Shown: positions 1 to 9,968, counted from the stretch's first letter. The stretch: 54,640 nucleotides of DNA from Oscillospiraceae bacterium (GCA_017548065.1 JAFYNQ010000055.1:1-54640); one strand, 5' to 3'. Notes: generated by a model not told the origin, from the sequence alone. Program-made: numbers and translations.

Positions 1-341
1 CCCAGGGTGATACCAGCGTGAGAGAAGCCCAGCTTGACGTTCAGCTTGGGGTAGCACACACCGTTGCGGATCTGATCGTAGGAACGGCCAGCAAATACCG
101 CAAAGGTAGAGCAGAAGGGAATCAGACCCATGGTGGAGGCACCGGCAGCCATATCAACCATGTTGGCTTCGGCGATGCCGCAGTCAAAGAAACGGTCGGG
201 GAAAGCCTTCTTGAAGGTGCCGGTCTTGGTAGCACCTGCCAGGTCAGCATCCAGAACCACAAGGTTATCATACTGTGCGCCCAGCTCGGTCAGAGCAGCG
301 CCATAGCTGTCACGGGTAGCAACTTTCTTCATTTCTGCCAT
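1..341 (-). CDS. Transketolase, C-terminal subunit (3' end cut by window edge)
   Basis: Only the first 113 codons are present, because the gene runs off the left edge. The reading begins MAEMKKVATRDSYGAALTEL and continues with FFDCGIAEANMVDMAAG, the E-A-N region of the pyrimidine-binding domain of the transketolase/DXS C-terminal half, which completes the thiamine-diphosphate active site with the N-terminal subunit. It lies 2 bp downstream of the N-terminal subunit gene, so the two are almost certainly translationally coupled and form one split transketolase of the non-oxidative pentose phosphate pathway. DXS is a less likely alternative, because the partner is a short separate N-terminal subunit. 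The protein is expected in the cytoplasm. Confidence 0.93.
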   Translation of the reverse strand, partial: MAEMKKVATRDSYGAALTELGAQYDNLVVLDADLAGATKTGTFKKAFPDRFFDCGIAEANMVDMAAGASTMGLIPFCSTFAVFAGRSYDQIRNGVCYPKLNVKLGFSHAGITL

Positions 342-343
342 AA

Positions 344-1186
344 TTATGCCTCCAATTCTGCCAGCTGAGCCTTCAGCTCGGTCATGGCCTGTGCGTACTC
401 GGCATCGTTGGGAGCCTTGCCGTGCCAGCCGGCATCGTTCTCCATGAAGGAAACGCCCTTGCCCTTAACGGTCTTGATGACGATGGCGCTGGGCTTGCCT
501 TCGGTAGCCTTTGCGTTGGCAAATGCTGCCTCAATGGCGTCAAAGTCGTGACCGTCAATAGCCTGAACGTAGAAGCCGAAGCTTTCCAGCTTGTCAACGA
601 TGGGGTAGGGACTCATAACGTCGGCAATATTGCCGTCGATCTGCAGACCGTTGTTGTCCACAACGATGCACAGGTTGTCCAGCTTGTAGTGGGCAGCAGC
701 CATGCATGCTTCCCAGACCTGGCCTTCCTGGATCTCGCCGTCACCCAGCAGGGAGTAGACACGGTTTGCTTTGCTGGTGTGCTTGGCAGCCAGTGCCATG
801 CCGGTAGCAACGGAAACACCCTGACCCAGAGAACCGGTGGACATGTCAACACCGGGAACGGTATTCATGTTGGGGTGACCCTGGAGGTAGCTGTCAATGT
901 GGCGGAAGGTGGGCAGATCTTCCACGGGGAAGTAGCCACGCAGAGCCAGAGCAGAGTACAGACCGGGGGTGGTGTGACCTTTACTCAGAACAAAGCGATC
1001 CCGGTCAGCCCACTTGGGGTTTGCGGGGTCAATGTTCATTTCCTTGAAGTAGAGGTAGGTGAAAACTTCCGCAGCGGACAGACTGCCGCCGGGGTGTCCT
1101 GCCTTGGCGCCATAGGTGGATTCAATTACACCCATACGGACCTTGCAGGCAGTGATTTGCAGTTGCTTCTTTTCACTGAGCGTCAT
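344..1186 (-). CDS. Transketolase, N-terminal (thiamine diphosphate-binding) subunit
   Basis: This 280-residue cytoplasmic protein is the usual length for the N-terminal half of a split transketolase. GHPGGSLSAAE (residues 30-40) is the conserved substrate/ThDP loop. The ThDP-Mg motif runs from GDGEIQEG (GDG at 148-150) to the paired Asn at 178-179. With the next gene it should transfer two-carbon ketol units between sugar phosphates. The start is fixed by AAAGGAGG just upstream of the ATG at 1186. A clear promoter lies at 1241-1269, and the C-terminal subunit follows after 2 bp. Confidence 0.95.
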   Translation of the reverse strand: MTLSEKKQLQITACKVRMGVIESTYGAKAGHPGGSLSAAEVFTYLYFKEMNIDPANPKWADRDRFVLSKGHTTPGLYSALALRGYFPVEDLPTFRHIDSYLQGHPNMNTVPGVDMSTGSLGQGVSVATGMALAAKHTSKANRVYSLLGDGEIQEGQVWEACMAAAHYKLDNLCIVVDNNGLQIDGNIADVMSPYPIVDKLESFGFYVQAIDGHDFDAIEAAFANAKATEGKPSAIVIKTVKGKGVSFMENDAGWHGKAPNDAEYAQAMTELKAQLAELEA

Positions 1187-1240
1187 AATGTGCCTCCTTT
1201 TTTATTGTCCGGCCACAAAATGGCCGCAGACATTTAGAAT

Positions 1241-1269
1241 ATAATACCATTAAATAATGTATCTTGCAA
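1241..1269 (-). promoter_or_regulatory. Putative sigma-A-type promoter of the transketolase operon
   Basis: On the minus strand, TTGCAA (1269-1264) and TATTAT (1246-1241) are separated by exactly 17 bp, about 55 bp before the start codon. The -35 box is the TTGCAA form seen repeatedly in this window. This was found by eye and is not experimentally supported. Confidence 0.6.
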
Positions 1270-1410
1270 GTATTTTGATCGTTTTTGAAAAAAAGTTTCG
1301 CAACCGGGCGAAGGATAGGGGAGGGGGTGTAGGGCGTGTCTTTGTGTCACGGTCAATGCACAAGTGTTTGTGTGCGGTAGAAAGAAAAAGACCGTTTGCA
1401 CAATTTTTTA

Positions 1411-1438
1411 TTGACGGCATCCTATTGCATATGATAAT
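1411..1438 (+). promoter_or_regulatory. Putative promoter of the redoxin lipoprotein cluster
   Basis: TTGACG (1411-1416) and GATAAT (1433-1438) are separated by 16 bp, about 75 bp before the ATG at 1512. The rest of the 325-bp gap between the transketolase and this gene shows only the divergent transketolase promoter and no further gene. Confidence 0.5.
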
Positions 1439-1511
1439 ATACACAAGATAATGAGATTAGTATGCGAAAGTATGCGAACACGACTCATTGAATAAAGAAT
1501 AGGAGAACATT

Positions 1512-4292
1512 ATGAGCAGAATGAAGAAGATTTTAGCGATGTTCCTTGCAGTGGCAACTGTGCTGTGTATGTGCGCAGGTCTTGCCGGCTGTAACAAGCA
1601 GAACGGCACCGATGCCACCGGCAGCGGTGAAGCAGGTGCTTACACCGTTACGGTCAAGTCTGCAGGCGGCCTGCCCCTGAAGGGCGTGGCAGTCTCTGTC
1701 TTTGCCGATGATACCCTTGCAGATATGAAGGGCTATGGCGAGACCAACGAAGAAGGTGTTGCCACCATCCAGCTGGATGGTAAGGATAACTATGCCATTA
1801 CCCTGTCCACCGTGCCCAAGGGCTACGAGGTGGCAAAGAGCTACAGCTTCAGCGGTACCAAGGCAGACATTACCTTGACCTCCTCTTTGATCACCGACGG
1901 CAACCTGGCAGACACCACCTTGGGTCTGGGTGATATCATGTATGATTTCACCGTCACCACCCCCATGGGCGAAGAGGTGAAGCTGTCCGAGATGCTGAAG
2001 GAAAAGAAGATGGTTCTTGTGAACTTCTGGTATACCAGCTGCAGCTGGTGTGTCACCGAGTTCCCCTTCATGGAGGAAGCTTACCAGATGTACAAGGATG
2101 ATGTGGGCATCATTGCAGTTGACCCCCTGGGCGAGTCTGACGAGGCCATTGCCGCATTCCCCGGCACCTACGGTCTGAACATGACCTTCCCTCTGGCAAG
2201 CTGCCCCACTACCTGGGCAAATACCTTCGGTATCCAGGGTTACCCCACCTCTGTGATCATTGACCGTTACGGCATGATCGTTCTGGTTGAGTCCGGCGCT
2301 ATCACCAGCCTGCGTCCCTTCACCAGTCTCTTTGAGACACTGTCTGCGGATGATTACGAGCAGAAGCTGTATGCCGGTGTGGGCGAGCTGGTTACCAACA
2401 TTAAGCCCACCTACGAGATGGCTTCCTCTGACGAGGTGGCTGCCATTGTGAAAAACGGCGACTATGAAGCTACCTTCCGTGCAGAAGAGGGCGAAAGCGG
2501 CGAGTACTCCTGGCCCTTTATTGAGGCTGAAAAGCTGGGCGAAAAGTGCCTGAAGGCATCCAACCAGGGTATTGACGATTCCTTTGCAATTCTGTACATT
2601 GACGTGACATTGAAGAAGGGTCAGGCCTTTGGCTTTGACTTCCTCCGTTCCTGCGAGGCAGGCGGCGATATGATGTACGTTATCGTTAACGACCAGGATA
2701 TTAACGCAATTTCCGGTATGCAGGACCCCGAGAAATGGGAAAGCTGCTACTCTGTTGTGGCAGAAGAGGATGGTGTTTACGAAGTCGCGCTGTGCTACAT
2801 TAAGGACAGCTCCACCTGCCTGGGTGATGACACCGTTTACGTGAAGAACATGCGTGTTGTTAACGAGGCTGACATTGAAGCAGAGTCCTACATTCCCCGT
2901 AAGGCCGCTGTTTCTGCTGATGGCTTCGAGTACACCTATGCAGAGCTGGTTTACAACAGCAAGGACGGCTACTACCATGTTGGCAGCGAGAACGGCCCCC
3001 TGCTGCTGGTGGACCTGATGAGCGCTACCGATTTCAACGAAGAAAATTCTCTGTGGCTTATGGCTTACGGCGGCGAGCTGGTATATGAGGGCAAGGACTA
3101 CGGCGCCGAGCTGGAGAACTATGCATTCTATGCCAACAACTCCAACCTGGTGGGTATCACCCCTGTGACCCAGGGGCTGTATGACCTGCTGCAGATCGTT
3201 GACAAGGCACTGGGCTTTGATGAGGCTGATGACAAGGAATGGATGAAGCTGTGTAAGTACTTCCAGGCCTACGGCACCGATAAGCAGCTGGAAGATCCCA
3301 TCAAGGGTCTGGCTACTTTCTCCGCTTATGAAGCAAAGCTGGGTAAGAACGTAGAAACCAACTTCTTCTACTACAACCGTACCATCGTTCCCAGAGGCTA
3401 CTATGCAAAGTTCGTTCCCGATAAGACCGGTGTTTACCGTATCACCTCCCGTAACGATTCCCGTGACGGCGTGGACGGCTGGATCTTTAACGAGGACAGA
3501 GAAATCATCTTTGATGCAGAAAAGGCTTTCGAGCGTACCTTCAACGAACCCGGTGAAGTCACCATGGTTTATGAGATGGAGGCAGGCAAGCCCTACTACA
3601 TCAATATTGCACTGAAGTCCACCAACGAGCAGATTGGCTACGTGTACTACGATATCGAGTACCTTGGCACTTCCTACAAGCAGTTCATCAGCGCTTCCCC
3701 CGGAGCATTCTCCTATGATACCGATGCTACCGGCAGCACTATGAACTACACCATCGCTCCCGGCATCAAGGCAGTTCTGGGCGAAGACGGTATCTACTAC
3801 CATGATCTGGGTAACGGCAAGAAGGGCAGCAAGCTGTATGCAGACTTCGTGAACTCCACCTCCAGCATCAGCACTCCCATTTGCTCTGCCGGTAATGTGA
3901 AGGGTCTTATTGAACTGGGCGCTTTTGACTTCAGCAAGGATGAGAACGATACCTTTATTATCACTGCAATGTCCTACAATGACAACGATCCCGAGAAGAC
4001 TAAGGAATACCTGAAGAAGCAGTGGGGCGAGGAATACGAGACCATGTACGAAATGTATAAGGTGGAGGACGTCCTCAACGGCATCTATCATGGCAAGGGC
4101 AAGGATTGCACCGAAATCATGAAGAAGTACGAGAAGCAGATCATCAACAGCGGCGCAAGCGAGTTGAAGGGCTGCGTTGTTGTGGATAAGGAGCTGGCAG
4201 AGATCCTGCAGCAGCTGATGGATAAGTACACCTTTGAGGGTGTTGAGACTTCCTGGCGTAAGATGTGCTACTACTACAAGCAGCTGGGCTAA
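1512..4292 (+). CDS. Large lipoprotein with SpaA/Cna-B-like domain and TlpA-type thioredoxin domain
   Basis: This 926-residue protein has a lipoprotein signal ending in the lipobox LAGC (Cys27), so it should be lipid-anchored on the outer face of the membrane. Residues about 42-125 form a Cna-B/SpaA-like beta domain (YTVTVKSAGGLPLKGVAVSV). About 140-280 form a TlpA/ResA-like redoxin domain with the active-site motif C177-S-W-C180 and the cis-proline segment GYPTSVIIDRYG. The remainder is beta-rich, including a NGPLLLVDL segment also found in the next two genes. AGGAG lies 6 nt before the ATG. The redoxin suggests extracellular thiol-disulfide exchange. The substrate is unknown and the C-terminal 600 residues match no family I recognise. 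Confidence 0.82.
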   Translation: MSRMKKILAMFLAVATVLCMCAGLAGCNKQNGTDATGSGEAGAYTVTVKSAGGLPLKGVAVSVFADDTLADMKGYGETNEEGVATIQLDGKDNYAITLSTVPKGYEVAKSYSFSGTKADITLTSSLITDGNLADTTLGLGDIMYDFTVTTPMGEEVKLSEMLKEKKMVLVNFWYTSCSWCVTEFPFMEEAYQMYKDDVGIIAVDPLGESDEAIAAFPGTYGLNMTFPLASCPTTWANTFGIQGYPTSVIIDRYGMIVLVESGAITSLRPFTSLFETLSADDYEQKLYAGVGELVTNIKPTYEMASSDEVAAIVKNGDYEATFRAEEGESGEYSWPFIEAEKLGEKCLKASNQGIDDSFAILYIDVTLKKGQAFGFDFLRSCEAGGDMMYVIVNDQDINAISGMQDPEKWESCYSVVAEEDGVYEVALCYIKDSSTCLGDDTVYVKNMRVVNEADIEAESYIPRKAAVSADGFEYTYAELVYNSKDGYYHVGSENGPLLLVDLMSATDFNEENSLWLMAYGGELVYEGKDYGAELENYAFYANNSNLVGITPVTQGLYDLLQIVDKALGFDEADDKEWMKLCKYFQAYGTDKQLEDPIKGLATFSAYEAKLGKNVETNFFYYNRTIVPRGYYAKFVPDKTGVYRITSRNDSRDGVDGWIFNEDREIIFDAEKAFERTFNEPGEVTMVYEMEAGKPYYINIALKSTNEQIGYVYYDIEYLGTSYKQFISASPGAFSYDTDATGSTMNYTIAPGIKAVLGEDGIYYHDLGNGKKGSKLYADFVNSTSSISTPICSAGNVKGLIELGAFDFSKDENDTFIITAMSYNDNDPEKTKEYLKKQWGEEYETMYEMYKVEDVLNGIYHGKGKDCTEIMKKYEKQIINSGASELKGCVVVDKELAEILQQLMDKYTFEGVETSWRKMCYYYKQLG

Positions 4293-4305
4293 TTGAGGTA
4301 TGAAT

Positions 4306-5538
4306 ATGAAGAATATGAAAAAGCTTATGGCACTGCTGTTGGCAGTGGTGCTGTGCGTAAGCGTGCTTGGCGCTTGCGGCGGCAGCGGCGAGGTGGCATA
4401 TCAGGTCGCGATCAAAGATGCAATGGGTAAGCCCATTACCTCCGGTGTTGTGGTAAAGTTCATGCAGAACGGCGCCCAGGCCGGTATGCAGGTTGTAAAT
4501 GAAAACGGTGTGGCAGAGAAAACTCTGCCCGCCGGTGATTACACCGTGGAGCTGCAGTTCACTGACTCCGAGGCCAACTACAAGTACGATGCTTCTGCAC
4601 TGAAGCTGACTGCAAAGGAAAAGGCAATTGAAGTGGTTTTGAACTACGGCCTTGGCGATAAGAAGCAGACCCTGACCGTTGGCGGTAAGGAATGCGAGGC
4701 TTACTATATCAATGTGGGCGCTACCGAAATCACCTTGGACAAGGAGAACAGAAGCTACTATCTGTTTGCTCCCACCGAAAGCGGTACTTATGAATTCTCC
4801 CTGGGCGGCAGCAGCGTAGCTATCGGCTACTACGGCGCTCCCCACTTTGTGCAGGAAGCATCTGCAGCAGAGGTAAAGGACAATAAGTTCACCATTTCCG
4901 TCCGTCCCGAAATGATTGGCACCAACAATACCGGTACTACCGTTCTGGTGTTGGGTGTGGATGCCGGTGAAGGCAATGCTGTTTTCGGCATTGAGCGTAT
5001 CGGCGAGCATGCATGGTCTGTTTCCGACGAGCCTTGGATCGTTTACAGCGCAAAGACTGCGCCCACCAGCTATACCCTGCCTGCCGGCGCAGCCATTGCC
5101 GAGTTTGACCTGACCAAGCCCACCGACAGCTACAAGCTGGTGCTTGACAGCAACGGCTATTTCCACCTGGATTCCGCAGAAGGTCCTCTGGTGCTGGTGC
5201 GCCTGGGCAAGAATGCCAAGGTCAAGTACCTGGATCCCTACGAAACCATCCTGGAGCATACCGGTGTGAACTGCTATTTCTATGATGCAGACGGCAACTT
5301 CCAGCGCAAGGAAAACTACACGGAATGTGTTGCAAAGTACATTGAGTGCGTAGACGAAGAGAGCGGCATGTACCCCCTCACCGAGGATCTGCAGTACATT
5401 ATCCAGAATAACGGCGCCCATAACGGCTGGTGGAAGCTGGATGGCAACTATATCTTCCGTAACGATAACGGTGAAAATGTTCCCGGCATCAACAGCGAGA
5501 TCGCATGGCTGTTCATGTGCTGCTATATCCAGGGTTAA
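4306..5538 (+). CDS. Lipoprotein with Cna-B-like domain, paralogous to the C-terminus of its downstream neighbour
   Basis: I chose the ATG at 4306 because GAGG (4295-4298) lies 7 nt before it; the in-frame ATG at 4300 is too close to that site. The protein is about 410 residues, with a lipobox LGAC near residue 24. A Cna-B/SpaA-like beta domain follows (YQVAIKDAMGKPITSGVVV), then a second beta region (RSYYLFAPTESGTYEFSLGG). The C-terminal module carries NGYFHL, GPLVLVRL, RKENYTECV, YPLTEDLQYI and a final AWLFMCCYIQ. The same order of modules makes up the last 400 residues of the gene at 5577. There is no redoxin motif. It is likely cotranscribed with the gene ending at 4292 and is a surface protein of unknown function. 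Confidence 0.78.
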   Translation: MKNMKKLMALLLAVVLCVSVLGACGGSGEVAYQVAIKDAMGKPITSGVVVKFMQNGAQAGMQVVNENGVAEKTLPAGDYTVELQFTDSEANYKYDASALKLTAKEKAIEVVLNYGLGDKKQTLTVGGKECEAYYINVGATEITLDKENRSYYLFAPTESGTYEFSLGGSSVAIGYYGAPHFVQEASAAEVKDNKFTISVRPEMIGTNNTGTTVLVLGVDAGEGNAVFGIERIGEHAWSVSDEPWIVYSAKTAPTSYTLPAGAAIAEFDLTKPTDSYKLVLDSNGYFHLDSAEGPLVLVRLGKNAKVKYLDPYETILEHTGVNCYFYDADGNFQRKENYTECVAKYIECVDEESGMYPLTEDLQYIIQNNGAHNGWWKLDGNYIFRNDNGENVPGINSEIAWLFMCCYIQG

Positions 5539-5576
5539 TCACAAGGCGCTTATTTTAATAAAAGGAGCGTGCAGGA

Positions 5577-8500
5577 ATGTCTAAAACAACAAAAGTTCTG
5601 TTGGCGGTAGGCGCTGTGCTGCTGGTCGTTGCAATCGGTGTGGTTCTGGCACTGGTGGCGCTGGGCGGTAACACGGGCTCCGGACAGCAGACAGGAGACA
5701 CTGCTACCTATACCATTGAGGTCAAATCCGCTTCCGGCATTCTGCTGAAGGATGTGGGGTTGTTTGTCTATGAAGACAAGACCATGAGTGAATTGGTGAC
5801 CTTTGTAAAAACAAATGAATCCGGCGCTGCATCCTTTACGGATGTGGCACGGAATACTTATGTTGCGGTGCTGGATAAAGTTCCCACCGGCTACGAGGCT
5901 GAAGAATACTATCCCCTTACCGGCGAACTGACAGAAATCGTTCTGCAGACCGGTAAAATGGACGCATCCAACATAGAAGAACTGACCTATAAGCTGGGCG
6001 ACGCTGTGATGGACTTCACAGTGACAGGCCCTGACGGCACAGAGTACACACTGTCCGAGCTGTTTAAGGGCAAAAAGGCAGTGGTGCTGAATTTCTTCTA
6101 TAATAACTGCCAGCCCTGTATGCTGGAGTTCCCCTTCCTGCAGGAGGCTTATGCCGAGTACAGTGATTCGATCGCCGTTCTGGCAATGAACCCCGTGGAC
6201 GGCAATAACGAATCTGTTGCTGCGTTGCAGAAGGAAATGGGTATTACCTTCCCCATGGTCAAGTGCGGCGAGGAGTGGGCAAAAATTATGCAGATCACTG
6301 CTTACCCCACCACCGTTATCATTGACCGTTTCGGCAATATTTGTCTGATGCACACCGGCAGCGTGCCGGATGCCAAGACCTTCAAGGATGCCTTTGCTTA
6401 TTTTGCAGCAGAGGAGTATGAGCAGAAGCTGATTACAGACATTGAAGAACTGAAGACAGAAGAGCCGGAGGGCACAAAGGAAAACCCTACTGAAGTCGGT
6501 GGTCAGGAAAGCTTTCAGGTTACTGTAGAGCCCGGTCAGGAGATTTACTATGACCTGTACAAGGTAATCAAAAAGTACCTGCAGATCGAAAGCGAGTACG
6601 CTTACGTCATCTACAACGGCGAGACCTACAAGCCCAAGAACGGCGTCATCAGCCTGATGGTTTCTGCCCCCGACACCTTTTCTCCCGCGAAAATTGTCAT
6701 TGGCAACACCTCCAAGGAAAAGCAGACCTTTACGGTCTACCTTGGCTCCCTGCGAGGCAGCTTTGACAATCCTTATGCCATGGAACTTGGCGACGTGAAA
6801 GTAAATGTATCTGCCGGCAACGAGCAGGGCGTTTACTATAACTATACCGCCAAGGAAGACGGTGTGCTGACACTGCAGTGCGTCAGTGTTACCAATGGCG
6901 TGAAGTACAGTTACTTCCTGTTTAACACGACCACCAGCGCCATGCGCAATCTGGAATCCGATTCCCAGACCGATGAAAACGGTGCGGTGACGGTTTCTGT
7001 GTCCGCAAAAAAAGGTCAGGTGGTGCAGATCTGTATCAGCACCCTTCCCGATGCCACCAACAGCTATCCTGCTGCAAACTTTACCTTCAAGGCGACTTTC
7101 GTTGCCGGTGAAGTAAAGGACCAGGAGGTGGTCATCAAGACCGACTTCACTGTGACGGTGCTGGATGATGCCAATCGGCCCATCCCCAATGTCAGCGTGA
7201 CGGTCAACCCCAAAGAGCCCCAGCAGGATCAGCCGGAGCAGCCCACCGGCTTCACCACCGATAAGGACGGTGTTGCCCATATTGCGCTGATTCCCGGTAC
7301 TTATGTGGGTAGTGTGATCGTTCCCGATGGCTATACTGCCGAGGTGACAGAGTTTGAACTGAAGGACGATGCACCCAATGTCACGTTGAAGCTTACAAAG
7401 ATCAAGAAGGCAGATTATACTGTTAAGGTTACCGCACCTGACGGCGCTGCTGTTCAGAATGTGTTCGTCCGTATCGGCACCGGCGCATGGCTGCGTACCA
7501 ATGCAGATGGCATCGTTACCGAAAATCTGGATATTGCTTCCTATGATGTGACTATCATGATCCCCGAGGGTTACTCCGGTGAGACGGCCTATGTCTTCCC
7601 CGAGGGTGCTACACAACTGGTGATCACCCTTGGCCATCCCGAGGGAAGCCAGCAGAATCCCAAGGAAGTAACAGAATATCCCTTCACGACCGAGAAGCTT
7701 TCCGGTGGTGAGGAGCGTTACTATCGTTTTGCACCTGCAGAAGGTGTTGTGGGCATTGCGATCCGCAATGCGGATGCCTATATCCGTGCAGGTGAGACCA
7801 CTTACGGCGCAGATGCCAAGGGCGTTGTTACCTATACCTTTGATCCGGCCAACGCAGAACCTGTGGTACTGGTGGTGGGCAACGGCGGCAGCGACCGTGA
7901 GAGCTACACTGTGGAGGCAGTACATACCCCCGGCAGCGAGCTGAATCCCTATGTTGTAGAGGCTTATCCTTACACAACCCCTGCCATTGCTGCAGGTGAG
8001 AGCATTTACGTACAGTTCAACAAGGTGGATAAGGTCACCGGCTTTACTGTGGCAGATGCTGCTGTGTCTGTGTTCTACGGCGAGACCGAAACCGCTCCTG
8101 CAGAGGGCGTGCTGACCTATAGCTTCATTGAGGCAAATTCTGTGCTGCTGGTGAAGAACAACGGCGCTGCAGAAAAGACCTTTACCTTTGAAGCGGTGAT
8201 GCCTCCCGTGGGTTCTGAAGAGAATCCCCAGGTGGTCACAAGCATGGGCAACCTGGCGCAGTTGAAGCTGTTGGCAGGAGATGAGGATGGCTATTACTAT
8301 AGCTACACAACATCGGTTTCCGGTACGTTGTCACTTCGTTTGATTCAGGCGGTTTCCAAACCCTATGAGATCGAGCTGTATACCAATAACCGCTATGCCT
8401 GCATGAGCGTGGACGGCGCAAGCCGAAAGGTTTCTATTGATATGGAAGCCGGTCAGACCGTTATTATTCATGCTTTTGCACTGGCGGATGAAACCACCGG

Positions 8501-9857
8501 AGAGATCCCTGCGGTGAATATGCGACCCAGCCTGTCTTTTGCAGAGGGCGAGGTTGCGCCTCTGCCTGACGAGCCGGAAGGCACAGATCCTTCTGTTCCC
8601 GAGTCCAGCGAGCCGGAGAACACCGAGCCCGAGGTGTCTGAACCTGTTCAGCCTGACGGCGAGTTTGCTTATACCGTTACTGTAACCGATATCTTCGGTG
8701 CAGGTCAGAACGGTATCGGCGTTATGTTCATGAAGGACGGCGCACCCGTGAAGGTGGTCAACACCAACAAGGACGGCGTGGCTGTCATGTACACCGACAC
8801 CAAGGAAGACTACACCGTAGAACTGGTGTTCAGTGGCAATGAGTATTATTACGACAAAGCTGCTGCAGTGCTGACCGGCGAAAACCGCAGCTTGACCATT
8901 AAGTTGACCGCCAATGTGAATACAGAAGACTTTAATGAGATCTATATTCTCAACGGCAACCCCGCTTACAACCTGTATGTCGGCGGCACCCGTGTGCAGA
9001 TCAGCAGCGGTAAGCCCAACTTCAGCGTGGAGTATGAGAACAACTGCTTCTTCACCTTCACACCCCAGGAGGCAGGTACTTACCAGATTTCCGTAGCGCC
9101 CAATGTGGCCTTGAGCTTCTGGGGAACAACGAACTTTATCAATAAGACCACGGATAGCGTAACGGATAACACCATTACCTTCTCCATTAACGGCAGTTCT
9201 GTAAAGAATACAACTTATGTATTCGGTCTGCGTGCTACGGCTACTCTAGTGGATGCAGTGGTGAACATTGCAAGAATCGGTGACCCCGAGTTCAGCATTG
9301 CAGATCAGCCCTGGACAGAATGGCAGACCGGTCTTACCCATACCGATGCCTGGAAGAACGAGGTGGGTCTGAAGGCTGCTACCGGTGATGCTTACTTCAC
9401 TTTGAGTAAGGCACATACCTACATTGACATTACGGCTGCCAGCGGTTCTTATGACCTGTGGTATGACGCCGCAAACGGCTATTACCGCCTTGGTCAGAAC
9501 GGTCCTATCGTGCTGGTTGACCTGAATGCCACCGGTCGCTTTGTATCTCTGTACGAGCGCCTCTACGGCAACGGTCAGTACGGCGGTACTTCCGTTACCG
9601 GTTACTTCTTCGACGAAACCGGTAAGTTTGTCAAGAAGGAAAACTACTCTGATTACTTGAGTCAGTGCTTCGCTTGTGTAAACCTGGATGCCAACAGCGA
9701 GCAGGGTTACCATCCGCTGACAAAGGACCTGATGTACGTGCTGCAAAACGGCTTCAGCCAGTGGTGGGATGCAACTTCCCCCAATTACCTGGAAGGCTTT
9801 GCAACTGCAAATCCCGAGTATGCCTGGATGTTTGCCTGCTGCTATGTGCAGAAATAA
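5577..9857 (+). CDS. Very large membrane-anchored redoxin / Cna-B repeat protein
   Basis: This 1426-residue protein has a single N-terminal membrane segment (residues about 6-31) and no lipobox, unlike its two upstream paralogues. A Cna-B-like domain (about 42-120) is followed by a TlpA-like redoxin with C178-Q-P-C181 and the cis-proline segment AYPTTVIIDRFG. Then come at least five domains that open with a G-S/T-x-x-N-P motif (near residues 299, 392, 690, 786, 879) and two further Cna-B-like domains (about 520 and 615). A Pro/Glu/Ser-rich linker (about 995-1025) leads to a C-terminal 400-residue unit equivalent to the whole mature protein encoded at 4306. GGAG lies 9 nt before the ATG. It probably acts outside the membrane; its partner is unknown. 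Confidence 0.8.
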   Translation: MSKTTKVLLAVGAVLLVVAIGVVLALVALGGNTGSGQQTGDTATYTIEVKSASGILLKDVGLFVYEDKTMSELVTFVKTNESGAASFTDVARNTYVAVLDKVPTGYEAEEYYPLTGELTEIVLQTGKMDASNIEELTYKLGDAVMDFTVTGPDGTEYTLSELFKGKKAVVLNFFYNNCQPCMLEFPFLQEAYAEYSDSIAVLAMNPVDGNNESVAALQKEMGITFPMVKCGEEWAKIMQITAYPTTVIIDRFGNICLMHTGSVPDAKTFKDAFAYFAAEEYEQKLITDIEELKTEEPEGTKENPTEVGGQESFQVTVEPGQEIYYDLYKVIKKYLQIESEYAYVIYNGETYKPKNGVISLMVSAPDTFSPAKIVIGNTSKEKQTFTVYLGSLRGSFDNPYAMELGDVKVNVSAGNEQGVYYNYTAKEDGVLTLQCVSVTNGVKYSYFLFNTTTSAMRNLESDSQTDENGAVTVSVSAKKGQVVQICISTLPDATNSYPAANFTFKATFVAGEVKDQEVVIKTDFTVTVLDDANRPIPNVSVTVNPKEPQQDQPEQPTGFTTDKDGVAHIALIPGTYVGSVIVPDGYTAEVTEFELKDDAPNVTLKLTKIKKADYTVKVTAPDGAAVQNVFVRIGTGAWLRTNADGIVTENLDIASYDVTIMIPEGYSGETAYVFPEGATQLVITLGHPEGSQQNPKEVTEYPFTTEKLSGGEERYYRFAPAEGVVGIAIRNADAYIRAGETTYGADAKGVVTYTFDPANAEPVVLVVGNGGSDRESYTVEAVHTPGSELNPYVVEAYPYTTPAIAAGESIYVQFNKVDKVTGFTVADAAVSVFYGETETAPAEGVLTYSFIEANSVLLVKNNGAAEKTFTFEAVMPPVGSEENPQVVTSMGNLAQLKLLAGDEDGYYYSYTTSVSGTLSLRLIQAVSKPYEIELYTNNRYACMSVDGASRKVSIDMEAGQTVIIHAFALADETTGEIPAVNMRPSLSFAEGEVAPLPDEPEGTDPSVPESSEPENTEPEVSEPVQPDGEFAYTVTVTDIFGAGQNGIGVMFMKDGAPVKVVNTNKDGVAVMYTDTKEDYTVELVFSGNEYYYDKAAAVLTGENRSLTIKLTANVNTEDFNEIYILNGNPAYNLYVGGTRVQISSGKPNFSVEYENNCFFTFTPQEAGTYQISVAPNVALSFWGTTNFINKTTDSVTDNTITFSINGSSVKNTTYVFGLRATATLVDAVVNIARIGDPEFSIADQPWTEWQTGLTHTDAWKNEVGLKAATGDAYFTLSKAHTYIDITAASGSYDLWYDAANGYYRLGQNGPIVLVDLNATGRFVSLYERLYGNGQYGGTSVTGYFFDETGKFVKKENYSDYLSQCFACVNLDANSEQGYHPLTKDLMYVLQNGFSQWWDATSPNYLEGFATANPEYAWMFACCYVQK

Positions 9858-9866
9858 AAATCATAA

Positions 9867-9903
9867 AAGAGCGGTGCAGCTTGCTGCGCCGCTCTTCTTT
9901 TTT
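9867..9903 (+). terminator. Rho-independent terminator after the redoxin cluster
   Basis: A 13-bp stem with one G-U type mismatch (arms 9867-9879 and 9884-9896) has a 4-nt loop and is followed by a T-rich tract to 9903. It ends the 1512-9857 transcription unit. Confidence 0.85.
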
Positions 9904-9939
9904 AAAATAGGCGAAAAACTGAAAAAGTTTTTGAATAAC

Positions 9940-9968
9940 TTGCAAAAAGGAAAATTATGTGGTAAACT
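9940..9968 (+). promoter_or_regulatory. Putative promoter of the small lipoprotein gene
   Basis: TTGCAA (9940-9945) and TAAACT (9963-9968) are separated by 17 bp, about 78 bp before the start codon at 10047 and just after the preceding terminator. Confidence 0.5.

Noticed and set aside
1533-4091. Long minus-strand open frame opposite the first redoxin lipoprotein
   Set aside because: The plus-strand protein has a lipobox and a CxxC redoxin site; the antisense frame has neither a ribosome site nor a known domain.
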